From Candidatus Brocadia pituitae (GTDB lineage Bacteria; Planctomycetota; Brocadiia; Brocadiales; Brocadiaceae): DNA of 64,000 nucleotides. Below the pieces are notes generated by a model. That model saw only the letters and a list, made by a program, of their open reading frames with translations. It ran no database searches and had not been told where the DNA came from. The position numbers and the translations under genes were made by a program. This document shows positions 1 to 8,163 of this stretch, one piece after another; position 1 is the first letter of the stretch, and the number at the start of each line of letters is the position of its first letter. The DNA is taken from positions 248,001 to 312,000 of the forward strand of contig AP021856.1 of NCBI GenBank assembly GCA_017347445.1, given 5' to 3'.

Positions 1-45
1 TTAAAACCTGCCCATACTTTGAAATTCCTTGTACATTAAATTACG

Positions 46-837
46 CTAGGTACGGCCAGACACGCCATTTTCGAGCAAGCTTGCCGGTAAATGTTTCTGC
101 AGGAACTTCCCCAGTTTTTGATATAGCTCATTTTCACGGGCAATTTCAAACACAGAAGCTCCGCACGCCGCAGTATCGTAAACCTCCTGATCAAAGGGGA
201 ATATCGCAGATACTTCAATCCCCAGGCTGTCCAGCTTTTGCTGAAGATTTTCATGAATACCTTTCTGGGGTACCCGGTTTAGGATACAATACTTTTGCCG
301 GATCGTAACCGAAAGAGATTCAGCTAATGCGATGATCCTTTGTAATGTCAATGCACCAACAATCGTTGGCTCACTTACAATCAACAGGAGATCGACATTA
401 TTCGTCGTTCGTCGCGAGAGATGCTCCATCCCTGCCTCATTGTCGGTAACAATAAACGGGTACGTTGTGCCTACTTTGTCCAGGTATTTACGCAGGAGAT
501 TATTGACATAGCAATAACATTTCGGCCCTTCCGGCCTCCCCATCGTTAAAAGATCAAATTTCTCCTTTTCAATGATAGACTCCTCGATGGCATACTCAAT
601 ATATCTGTCCTTAGACATCCCGGAAAAATCTACTTTTTTCTCCACGATATCTTCACGGATGTCAGCAACGGTGCTTTGCACGTGCAGACCAAGCAATGAA
701 CCGAGAGACGCATTCGGATCGGCATCTACCGCCGATACCGGCTTACCAAGCTCTTCGGTAATATATCGGATAATAAGGGCAGAAAGGGTCGACTTCCCCG
801 TTCCTCCCTTTCCTGCCACTGCAATATTAAAAGCCAT
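46..837 (-). CDS. cooC: CooC/AcsF-type nickel-insertion ATPase (first copy)
   Basis: Cytosolic MinD/ParA-like P-loop ATPase of 263 residues that, by family knowledge, drives nickel insertion into CO dehydrogenase or acetyl-CoA synthase. The sequence shows a deviant Walker A (GKGGTGKST, residues 9-17) and a CxC metal-binding pair at Cys107 and Cys109, the hallmark of CooC dimers. The start is supported by a GGGGAT ribosome site. It is the last gene of the cluster in this window, downstream of the RACo gene and separated from it by a decayed insertion. A second CooC lies at 10.3-11.1 kb; which one serves CODH and which one serves ACS (AcsF role) cannot be decided here. Confidence 0.9.
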   Translation of the reverse strand: MAFNIAVAGKGGTGKSTLSALIIRYITEELGKPVSAVDADPNASLGSLLGLHVQSTVADIREDIVEKKVDFSGMSKDRYIEYAIEESIIEKEKFDLLTMGRPEGPKCYCYVNNLLRKYLDKVGTTYPFIVTDNEAGMEHLSRRTTNNVDLLLIVSEPTIVGALTLQRIIALAESLSVTIRQKYCILNRVPQKGIHENLQQKLDSLGIEVSAIFPFDQEVYDTAACGASVFEIARENELYQKLGKFLQKHLPASLLENGVSGRT

Positions 838-868
838 AGAAAATCCCCATAATTATTCAAATTTATTT

Positions 869-1291
869 TCACCGCAGAGGACGCAAAGTACGCAGAGAAT
901 CGGAAAAATTATTAACAACTCTCTGAATATATCCTTTTAATATCTCAACGTTAAAGTTGATAAACAATCCGACTCTACGGTTTGATAACATCAAACAAGA
1001 GATCAATTGTGCTTTATAAATCGGCAAACTTTTCAACCGATTTTATTTTTACAGCAAACTCATCTTCTACAATTAAATCCAAGCGATAACCCTGATACAA
1101 ATGCTACACCTCGACACACTGCAGGAAAAGGTTTTTCGCTGTTCTACTTTCAAACCTGCCTGAGTAAGACCGTATGCCATACATGCCTCATAAGCAGATT
1201 TAAGTAGTCTTGATCCCAATAAACGATGAACATTGATAACTACACCGATACTTGCTTTTGTTACATTATTACGTCTTGCACCTTCATTCAT
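869..1291 (-). pseudogene. GxxExxY-family protein pseudogene (two frameshifts)
   Basis: Read in three frames, this stretch reconstructs a GxxExxY-family protein of about 130 residues. The N-terminal part (1291 to about 1120) gives the VHRLLGSRLLKSAYEAC segment typical of the family. After a frameshift comes YQGYRLDLIVEDEFAVKIKS and VEKFADL, then a stop; a second shift gives a segment with SNRRVGLFINFNVE and the ending VVNNF. The reading frame is broken twice, so no intact product is expected unless the assembly is wrong here. It sits between the RACo gene and cooC, and is bounded by inverted repeats. The family's function is not established. Confidence 0.75.
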
Positions 1292-1320
1292 CTCCCCCGT
1301 CTCTGCGACCTCTGCGGTGA
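870..1320. mobile_element. Inverted-repeat-bounded unit carrying the GxxExxY pseudogene
   Basis: The left end (870-899) begins CACCGCAGAGGACGCA and the right end (1301-1320), read on the other strand, begins CACCGCAGAGGTCGCA. The two ends therefore form inverted terminal repeats, with 11 identical bases before the first mismatch, exactly enclosing the GxxExxY pseudogene. The unit fills the gap between the RACo stop codon and the cooC start. No transposase is encoded inside, so mobility is inferred only from structure. Confidence 0.5.
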
Positions 1321-1329
1321 GTATTTTTA

Positions 1330-3255
1330 TTAAACCATCAGTTCCTCTGCAACGGATGGAAATTTTTCAATATCGGTATGCGGTAAAAAGTTTGCCGACA
1401 CATACTCTTCCATATATTTATTATTGCTCATAAGATCAAAATATGTCATCTTTGACGCAATAACCCTGGCAACTTCATAGGCATCTTTGGCGAGGAGGAC
1501 CATTTTTGCGCCGAGCACCGAGGTATTTCCTACAAACTGTACCTTTGAAGCAGACATGTCAGGGAGCATCCCAATTGTAATGGCGCTCCGTATGTCGAGA
1601 TAATTGCCAAACCCGCCCGCAAGGTAGAGCTGCTCAATATTATTTGCTTCCATCCCCATGGATTCAAGCAGGGTAGAGATTGCCGAATAGATCGCCGCTT
1701 TTGACCGCATGAGATTCTGAATGTCCGCCTGGGTAATAACGATATCCCGTTTTGTAGCGGTTTCGCTCCTGTCAACCAGAATAAATTCATAGCCGTTGTC
1801 CGTTTTCCTCAAACGGTCTGCGTTTATCCCTTTCTGGAAATTGCCGGTCCTGTCGATGACACCACTTCTGACAAGATTCGCCAGACAGTCTAAAAGTCCG
1901 GAGCCGCAAATACCGTTTGCTGGAGCATCTCCAATGGTTTTATACGTGACATGGTAATTTTTTGTAATCGACACCTTTTCAATTGCACCCTTAGCCGCAC
2001 GGGTACCACAGGAGATACCGCTGCCTTCAAAAGAAGGGCCTGCCGATGCGGAGCAGCACACCATCCAGTCTTTATTGCCCAGCACAATCTCGCCATTCGT
2101 GCCAATATCAACAAGCAGCGACAACATCTCTGCCTTGTCCAGTCTGATTGCCAAAGCACCGGAAGAGATATCCCCTCCCACATAAGCGCCAACGCACGGG
2201 AGGGTATAGAGCAGGCCGTTGTTATTAATTTTCACCCCCACCTCATGTGCCCTCAAAGGAGGCACAAAGCTTGCGGATGGAAGATACGGCTCTTTTCTGA
2301 TATTCGTAGGGTCCAAACCGATGAGAAAATGGGTCATTACCGTATTTCCCGCACAAACCACCGCATGAATATCGTGGATACTAAGATGGTTTCTCTTAAC
2401 AAGGGTAGAAATGAGATGGTTAATATCCTCAACCAGCACCTCCTGCATGAGCTCCATGGCGTTATTTTCAGCGGCATACATAATCCTCTGAATATAATCG
2501 TCCCCATATTTAATCTGAGAATTGTAGGTTGCTTCAACATCGACCGTCTCTCCGCGGGAAAGATTCATAAGGTGCGCAACCACTGTGGTTGTTCCAACAT
2601 CCACGGCAACACCATAATTTCCTTCGCTGGCATTGCCCCCCTGTATTTCCATAATTTCTACCGACGGACCCCTGTATCCCAGCGTCACCGTCACCTTCCA
2701 GTTACTGCCCCTTAGAATACCCGGAAGGCGTTTGAGGACATCGAAATTTGTAGTCAGCTTTTCCAGCGAAACGTGGGTTTTTACCATGATCTCCCTGCAC
2801 AGTCGCTCATAATCAGCCATACTGTCATCCAGAGTAGGTTGCGGCAGTTCAAGATATACTTTATTTACCAAAGGGTCTTGCTGAAAATGTTCCACATTAG
2901 CGGTAGCTGCTGCCAGGGAACCTGAGAATTGAGGAAATTCGCTGACAAGGATTTGGCTTTTATCAAGCTTCGATTCTTCAGGAATGATTACTTCCAGGTT
3001 GCCCATTACCTTTGTACTGCATGCAAGAACATACCCTTTTTGCGCCTCTGATACCGAGATATGAGTCGTGGGCATGCTTTCAATCATACCGGAACCCAGA
3101 ATGACTTTACACTTGCCGCACGTGCCGTCGCCCCCGCACAGGGCGTTTATAAATAAATCCCCTTTATATGCAGCATCGAGGATAGTTTTTCCCTTTTCAA
3201 TCTCTACGGTAACGTCAACAGGAAAGAACTGTACTTTAAATCGTGAGTTTTCCAT
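1330..3255 (-). CDS. acsV: RACo: ATP-dependent reductive activator of the corrinoid iron-sulfur protein
   Basis: 641-residue protein matching the RACo family, which uses ATP to re-reduce the inactivated Co(II) corrinoid of AcsCD to Co(I). The N-terminal [2Fe-2S] ferredoxin-like domain carries Cys40, Cys46, Cys49 and Cys79. The rest is the ASKHA-fold ATPase (DUF4445 type), with phosphate-binding elements such as AVDVGTTTVVAH and the glycine-rich LLVDIGTNGEIVL. It lies directly downstream of acsC, which encodes its substrate, in the same direction; this fits its role well. The symbol acsV follows acetogen usage; many annotations leave this gene unnamed. Confidence 0.88.
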   Translation of the reverse strand: MENSRFKVQFFPVDVTVEIEKGKTILDAAYKGDLFINALCGGDGTCGKCKVILGSGMIESMPTTHISVSEAQKGYVLACSTKVMGNLEVIIPEESKLDKSQILVSEFPQFSGSLAAATANVEHFQQDPLVNKVYLELPQPTLDDSMADYERLCREIMVKTHVSLEKLTTNFDVLKRLPGILRGSNWKVTVTLGYRGPSVEIMEIQGGNASEGNYGVAVDVGTTTVVAHLMNLSRGETVDVEATYNSQIKYGDDYIQRIMYAAENNAMELMQEVLVEDINHLISTLVKRNHLSIHDIHAVVCAGNTVMTHFLIGLDPTNIRKEPYLPSASFVPPLRAHEVGVKINNNGLLYTLPCVGAYVGGDISSGALAIRLDKAEMLSLLVDIGTNGEIVLGNKDWMVCCSASAGPSFEGSGISCGTRAAKGAIEKVSITKNYHVTYKTIGDAPANGICGSGLLDCLANLVRSGVIDRTGNFQKGINADRLRKTDNGYEFILVDRSETATKRDIVITQADIQNLMRSKAAIYSAISTLLESMGMEANNIEQLYLAGGFGNYLDIRSAITIGMLPDMSASKVQFVGNTSVLGAKMVLLAKDAYEVARVIASKMTYFDLMSNNKYMEEYVSANFLPHTDIEKFPSVAEELMV

Positions 3256-3376
3256 ACATTAGACCTGAAGTGAAAATCCTTAAACAGTTTTATCGTATTA
3301 TTGTGTAAGAAATTCTTTCCCCATTTTCATGAGGACATGCTTTTGCAAGTTTTTTACCACGTCCGTAAATCCCTAA

Positions 3377-3434
3377 GGCAGGACAACCGTCCCCGGTTGA
3401 CATCATAATGACAAGCGGGGACGCTTGTCCTACC
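3377..3434. repeat. Large imperfect inverted repeat between acsC and the RACo gene
   Basis: The left arm GGCAGGACAACCGTCCCCGG (from 3377) is nearly the reverse complement of the right arm ending at 3434, which reads GGTAGGACAAGCGTCCCCGC on the other strand. Together they make a stem of roughly 28 pairs with a few mismatches. There is no run of U after it in the minus-strand transcript, so it looks like an intergenic palindromic repeat more than a terminator. It could protect or process the mRNA between the two genes. Confidence 0.55.
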
Positions 3435-3477
3435 AAGAGAGAGGTAATAGAGAGGTATTGGTTGCAGCTTTGTTATG

Positions 3478-4818
3478 TTACGCTTTCCACACCGTTTTCA
3501 GATAGGAAGGGAGTCCCGAAGCCTCTCGTGGACCCACCAGAATTTCCCATCCAAGGGTCTCCTGCAATTTTCCGGACATCACGGCAACAAGACCCGGGAT
3601 GATCATCTTCTTATGCTTTACCTTGGTATCAACCTGTGCGTCTGTCATGGCCTTCGCAACCACCTTGTCGTTTAATTTGTCTCCTGAGTACGCGGTCAGC
3701 ACGGAGGTCCCACCCGTATCCACCGCTAAAATATAGGCAGGCACCCGGCTCGACTCAACCTCTCCCTCAACCGTATAATAGGTAAGTGAGAAGTTTGTGG
3801 TAAACAATATCGGGGAATCATCCTTAACGTCACCAACGGCGTACAATCGCGGCTCCACCTGTATGGGCTTTTGCGGATCCGTAAATATATTTGTCCTGGC
3901 AGTAAGCAGGGGCATAATTGCCCATGGCTCACACGCATTCACCGCAACAATGCCGGCATACTTCAGCAAATAGGTGCTTGCCAGTGCGATTTCCTGGAAC
4001 GGGTCTTCATCACTCACAAAGGTAATCATCGGGAATCCAAGGGTGCGAAAATTTTTCTTTAAGGCAAGGCGACGAACCTTGGTCAGTTTTTGCAGCACCT
4101 CTTTTGGATTGTTCCCTCCCACATCCAGAACAATCTCTTCAACGCCAGCCTTTTTGGCACGTTCTGCCAGATCAGCAAGCTCCTCAAGAGTCTGGGCTGT
4201 TACGGTCATCGGGCACTTCTTTTCCTGTGCAAGAGCTGCCATTGCCTCACAGTTGCTGGCACTGGCGCCATGAAGCAGCGGTCTCTTTTCAGCACAATGT
4301 TGCAAAGCAGCCTTCATATTATCCACAGACGCACTGCTTAAAATCATGTTCAAATGAGACCCGGCACTTACTTTCTTTGCCGCTTCGGCAAATTTTTCTG
4401 CATTATTGCTCTTGTTCATCACGGCAATCAGGTCAATCTCGATTTCCGTACCAACACGGGTAAGTTTCAAACTGTTAACCTTTTTCAACCGGTCGTTGAA
4501 AGCATCTTCACTCAGGTCGTCCGGGATAGTGACGGCGACGCCCGTGGGATGATAAAACTTCTCTTCGTGTCTGAACAGGACATTTTCCTCACCCACCTGA
4601 ACTTGTCTGGCGCCCGCACCAACCGTCACGAGTTTAATGGGAGGGGCTGCTGCCGCACCCAGCACTTTTTTTGCCTCTTCGCTTACATCCGGACAATCCG
4701 ACAGGTTTGCCTTTTTTTGCGCCAATTGCATCGCAAATGCAAGACAGGTAGGCCTTCCGCACTTCTTACAATTTGTTTTGGGAAGGAGTTTATAAATGTC
4801 TAATCCCGTTAGTGCCAT
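3478..4818 (-). CDS. acsC: Corrinoid iron-sulfur protein large (gamma) subunit of CODH/ACS
   Basis: 446-residue AcsC/CdhE. With AcsD it carries the methylated cobamide that delivers the methyl group to acetyl-CoA synthase. The N-terminal [4Fe-4S] domain shows Cys17, Cys20, Cys25 and Cys42, the standard spacing. A TIM-barrel region (about 95-320) follows, then a C-terminal corrinoid-binding domain with VDTGGTSVLTAYSGDKL. Length matches the family. The gene lies between clpP and the RACo gene. Its partner acsD and the methyltransferase acsE are absent from this window. Confidence 0.95.
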   Translation of the reverse strand: MALTGLDIYKLLPKTNCKKCGRPTCLAFAMQLAQKKANLSDCPDVSEEAKKVLGAAAAPPIKLVTVGAGARQVQVGEENVLFRHEEKFYHPTGVAVTIPDDLSEDAFNDRLKKVNSLKLTRVGTEIEIDLIAVMNKSNNAEKFAEAAKKVSAGSHLNMILSSASVDNMKAALQHCAEKRPLLHGASASNCEAMAALAQEKKCPMTVTAQTLEELADLAERAKKAGVEEIVLDVGGNNPKEVLQKLTKVRRLALKKNFRTLGFPMITFVSDEDPFQEIALASTYLLKYAGIVAVNACEPWAIMPLLTARTNIFTDPQKPIQVEPRLYAVGDVKDDSPILFTTNFSLTYYTVEGEVESSRVPAYILAVDTGGTSVLTAYSGDKLNDKVVAKAMTDAQVDTKVKHKKMIIPGLVAVMSGKLQETLGWEILVGPREASGLPSYLKTVWKA

Positions 4819-4959
4819 GCTCTACTATCCTTTCACATAAAGAAATTTGCACATCATCAAACGAATAACCACCCACTCACCCGCATTCATGAAAAGTGGA
4901 TAAAGGGGTGGATATAAAAGGAACATGCGTGCCGTTGATATTGAGCAATTACCATAAAA

Positions 4960-5598
4960 CTATGTCTTTAAATCATCACTCGTCTGTATAATTTTACTGA
5001 CCAATCCGTATTTGAAAGCTTCTTCAGCGGACATCCAGAAATTTCTCTTGGTATCCGTCTCTACCTTTCCCAGGGGTTGTCCCGTCTCAACAGAAATCAA
5101 ACGGTTAATCTTTTCCCGGCACTTAAGGATTTCGCTGGCTTCTATCTGAATATCGGCCGCAGTACCATGGATGCCGGTGGAAGGCTGATGAATGAGCACG
5201 CGGGCATTGGGCAGGCTGAACCGGTTTTCCTTTTTTGCACCAAGCAGGATAATTACCGCAGCGCTGGCGGCAACCCCTGCGCAGACGGCTTTTACCTTTG
5301 GCTTAATAAACCGCATCATATCATAGATTGCAAAACCCGCATCAGCATCACCACCCGGGGAATTAATAAACATCTTAATATCTTCATTGCTCTCCCCTTC
5401 AAGGAGGATAAGCTGAGTCATGACCTGTTGTGCCATCTTTTTACTCACCTCGTCTGAAACCATAACCGTACGCGTCTTTAATAATCGTGCAATCAGATCG
5501 CCTCCGGGTCGTTTTTCCTTCTCTTCACCAGCACCTTCATCCTGTACACGTAAAACCTGACTTTTTCCTAAGAAAGGGATTGGCATATCAACGATCAT
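4960..5598 (-). CDS. clpP: ClpP-family serine protease subunit with altered triad
   Basis: 212-residue ClpP homologue, which normally forms the tetradecameric proteolytic chamber that works with ClpX or ClpA. The nucleophile serine (GVAAS) and the histidine (VLIHQP) are present. At the position aligning with the catalytic aspartate of E. coli ClpP (ERDRFLSA) this protein reads KRNFWMSA, so Asp is replaced by Asn, as known in Listeria ClpP1. The start has a CTGGAG ribosome site. No clpX or tig neighbour is present; instead the gene lies inside the CODH/ACS cluster between acsB and acsC, which is unusual. It is probably a paralogue to a housekeeping ClpP elsewhere. Confidence 0.9.
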   Translation of the reverse strand: MIVDMPIPFLGKSQVLRVQDEGAGEEKEKRPGGDLIARLLKTRTVMVSDEVSKKMAQQVMTQLILLEGESNEDIKMFINSPGGDADAGFAIYDMMRFIKPKVKAVCAGVAASAAVIILLGAKKENRFSLPNARVLIHQPSTGIHGTAADIQIEASEILKCREKINRLISVETGQPLGKVETDTKRNFWMSAEEAFKYGLVSKIIQTSDDLKT

Positions 5599-5640
5599 GT
5601 ATAGACTCCAGAAATTAAAAACAGATAAATATGCATCTTA

Positions 5641-5884
5641 ACACCGCCGCAAACAAATTAACACCTTGCGCTGGTTCAAGTTTGTAGCTTGAACCCAAAA
5701 ATTTATACCTTCAAACGCTTTCTTGATAAGCCTAAGAACCTTGTTTCATCAAATTTAGGGGTTCAGGTTGCAAACCTGAACCCGCTGCAGGAAGAAACTC
5801 CAGAATGAAACAGGCAAATCCGTATCCTAACTCTGCCGTAAACAAATCAACCTCCCCACTCTCCTTCCGGAGAGAGGGGAGGTA
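5641..5884. repeat. Cluster of three hairpins with flanking direct repeats (acsB-clpP gap)
   Basis: This 359-base gap holds no convincing gene. It contains three palindromes: GGTTCAAG/CTTGAACC (5673-5695), GGGTTCAGGTT/AACCTGAACCC (5759-5783, three-base loop), and CCTCCCC-CTCTCC/GGAGAG-GGGGAGG (5851-5882). Two diverged direct repeats of GCCGYAAACAAATYAAC, near 5646 and 5836, precede the first and third hairpins. They look like REP-type elements inserted between operon genes; a role in differential mRNA stability is possible but not shown. Confidence 0.5.
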
Positions 5885-5957
5885 AAAAAACGGCGTAACC
5901 TAAAAATTTCGTTCTTTCTTTTCGCGTATTACCGCGGGAACGAAATATCACATGATA

Positions 5958-8141
5958 CTAAAACATGGGCGCCATAACCAAAGCCGGATGGCTAACTTTC
6001 TGCATATAAGCCACAACTTCGTCCTCAGTCTGAGCAACCGTTTCATCAGCTATTTTATTGAGAAAATCTTCAAGACCAAGCTCCTGTGCCGTATCGGCAA
6101 GCGTTTCCGCCAACTCCTCCTTCAGTGCCTTGGGCATCCACACAACACGGCCCAAACCACCATCGGCTGAAATGAATTTCCTACTGCCTAAATAAAACTT
6201 GCTGTGCCCCATAAACCCGGGGGTTTGCAAACCACCGCCGACCGTTCCGGCAAGCGTGGAAAATTTCATACCACAGGGGGTCATTTCCGTGAAGTCGCGG
6301 TCTACCACCATAATCCCATTCGTCATGGGCAACATCGCCGAGATGCACTCAAAACAGCCGCAACTGGTCATCGGGTCTGTCATAATACTATACAAACTTA
6401 CCTTTTCCAGCGACCGGTTTGACCCATTATAAATAAATGAGTTCGTGCCTTCCCACTGCCCCAGATTTTCATTCACCACCTTGCCCCGCTCAATCGGCTG
6501 ATTTGGTCCCGTAGGGTTTATCTCGTAACCCGCCTTGCCGTCCAGCCAACTGACTGAACCACAAAGGCCGGAACGTTCCGGTGTCACCACGCAAATGTGG
6601 GTAGGCGCAAAACTTTGGCAGAGGGTGCAACTGTAAAACATGTTCACCGAGTCATCGGTCATACCCTCTAATCGCGCATCACGCTCTGCATAAGCGGCGC
6701 GCACGTCTTTTAATATCCGCTCCACATCTTCTCTTTTGGTATAAAAGGTCACCTGTACCTTGTCAACAATAGCCCCGAAATTGCTATGGAACTGTGAGTG
6801 GATGATGCTGCCTATGTGCTTGATCCTGAACCCTGCCTTAAATGCCTCTTTACTGATGCGATGCCGGATGATATCTCTTTGCCCCATGTGGAAGAGTCCC
6901 TGGGCTTCACCCAGAAACCGGTGCATCTGACGTTCGAAGATTGGCTCAAAATCAGGCTGCATCTTTCGGCCTGCCACCTCAACCATGATACCAAGCGACA
7001 CACCTGGGCCCGGCTTAATTTCGTCCAGGTCTGGCCCGATAACCTGTATTTTGCCATCCTCAACCTCGTCAATTTCTTTGGTGCACACATATTCAAATGC
7101 AGGGACGCCGGGGCCGCCAATCTCAATCTGCATATCCTCTTTTCTGATACGCTCACCTTCGAAAGCCGGACCGTACGCCACGGGGATATCCATCTTGTGG
7201 ATAGAAATCTTTAGCCCACGGACTTCAATGCATTTATCAACAATCTTGTCCACCGGCACCCTTGAAACCACGTGCTCATAGGTACATACGCCGGTGGGTA
7301 ATATCTCCGGAATGTCGATATTTGAAATCGTCGGAAAACCATAATTAATGGCACCCGCTGCGTTGGCATACTGTTCATCTGTTACGGCGGTTCCTATTGC
7401 CATGACAAATGCAAAGATGCGGTTTTTGTTATAGAGGAGATTTCTCCTTGCCTCACCGGGTGGCACATTTCCAAATGAAAGGGCTGCCCTGTTGGCAAAG
7501 CCCAGAGAATATACGGCAGCCGAGGTCTCTTTTCCAAAAGGCACCAGCCGGGTATCCCACCCCATCTGGACGCCCTTTTCAGCCAATTGCTCGGCAAACG
7601 ATGTCCCAAAATTATCTGACTGCATAAACACGTACAGATTCTTTTGCTGAAGTTCCCTGGCAATCTTCACGGCCGTATCTGCATCAGGCGCACACCCCAC
7701 AATTGCGGCAAACCCTGGCGCCGTGCCATCGACAAACTCAATGCCGCGTTCGCGCATGATAACGTCATCAGCAGCGCCAAGCCATATTCCGTCTACCGGG
7801 TGAGGCCCGATGAGATATTTACAGGCCTCATACACTTCCTCGGCAAAAAGCGTTGCCATCCCGGCATCAAGGGTATGCCCAAGGTAAGGTACCCAGTGCT
7901 TTTCTGCCGGCAATGGCGGGAGCATGCTCCGCGCCATTCCCAGGATATACTCGCAATCCTCCAGTGTTTTCACAGCAACACCCGTCATGGAATAAATGAT
8001 GGGCAAGTAATACGCCGTGTTCGGAAACTCCACCTTGCAATCGCGTCCCTTTTGCGCTATTGCATCAGCAAGTTTTTTATCAGCCTTATCTACAATTTTA
8101 TATGCGCCGCGAATGGCGGCAGTACAGATAATCTTGGACAT
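5958..8141 (-). CDS. acsB: Acetyl-CoA synthase (CODH/ACS alpha/beta subunit)
   Basis: 727-residue catalytic subunit that condenses CO, a methyl group from the corrinoid protein and CoA into acetyl-CoA. The A-cluster ligands are all visible. The [4Fe-4S] cysteines are Cys505, Cys508, Cys517 and Cys527, and the distal nickel site is the Cys-Gly-Cys motif at 594-596, one residue off Moorella numbering. Length equals the bacterial type (about 729), including the N-terminal CODH-interacting domain. A clear AAAGGGGTG ribosome site precedes the start. It follows cooS by 22 bases, as expected for the bifunctional CODH/ACS complex. Confidence 0.97.
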   Translation of the reverse strand: MSKIICTAAIRGAYKIVDKADKKLADAIAQKGRDCKVEFPNTAYYLPIIYSMTGVAVKTLEDCEYILGMARSMLPPLPAEKHWVPYLGHTLDAGMATLFAEEVYEACKYLIGPHPVDGIWLGAADDVIMRERGIEFVDGTAPGFAAIVGCAPDADTAVKIARELQQKNLYVFMQSDNFGTSFAEQLAEKGVQMGWDTRLVPFGKETSAAVYSLGFANRAALSFGNVPPGEARRNLLYNKNRIFAFVMAIGTAVTDEQYANAAGAINYGFPTISNIDIPEILPTGVCTYEHVVSRVPVDKIVDKCIEVRGLKISIHKMDIPVAYGPAFEGERIRKEDMQIEIGGPGVPAFEYVCTKEIDEVEDGKIQVIGPDLDEIKPGPGVSLGIMVEVAGRKMQPDFEPIFERQMHRFLGEAQGLFHMGQRDIIRHRISKEAFKAGFRIKHIGSIIHSQFHSNFGAIVDKVQVTFYTKREDVERILKDVRAAYAERDARLEGMTDDSVNMFYSCTLCQSFAPTHICVVTPERSGLCGSVSWLDGKAGYEINPTGPNQPIERGKVVNENLGQWEGTNSFIYNGSNRSLEKVSLYSIMTDPMTSCGCFECISAMLPMTNGIMVVDRDFTEMTPCGMKFSTLAGTVGGGLQTPGFMGHSKFYLGSRKFISADGGLGRVVWMPKALKEELAETLADTAQELGLEDFLNKIADETVAQTEDEVVAYMQKVSHPALVMAPMF

Positions 8142-8163
8142 AAAAACACCCCTTTAAATCACT

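Noticed and set aside
1-45. Start of another gene downstream of cooC
   Set aside because: Only 45 bases remain and no open frame with a ribosome site can be supported.
1951-2715. 254-codon open frame on the plus strand opposite the RACo gene
   Set aside because: It mirrors a strongly supported coding sequence, has no recognisable domain and no ribosome site; it is a shadow frame.
5851-5882. CCTCCCC...GGGGAGG hairpin as terminator between acsB and clpP
   Set aside because: In the direction of transcription no U tract follows the stem; the A run lies on the wrong side.
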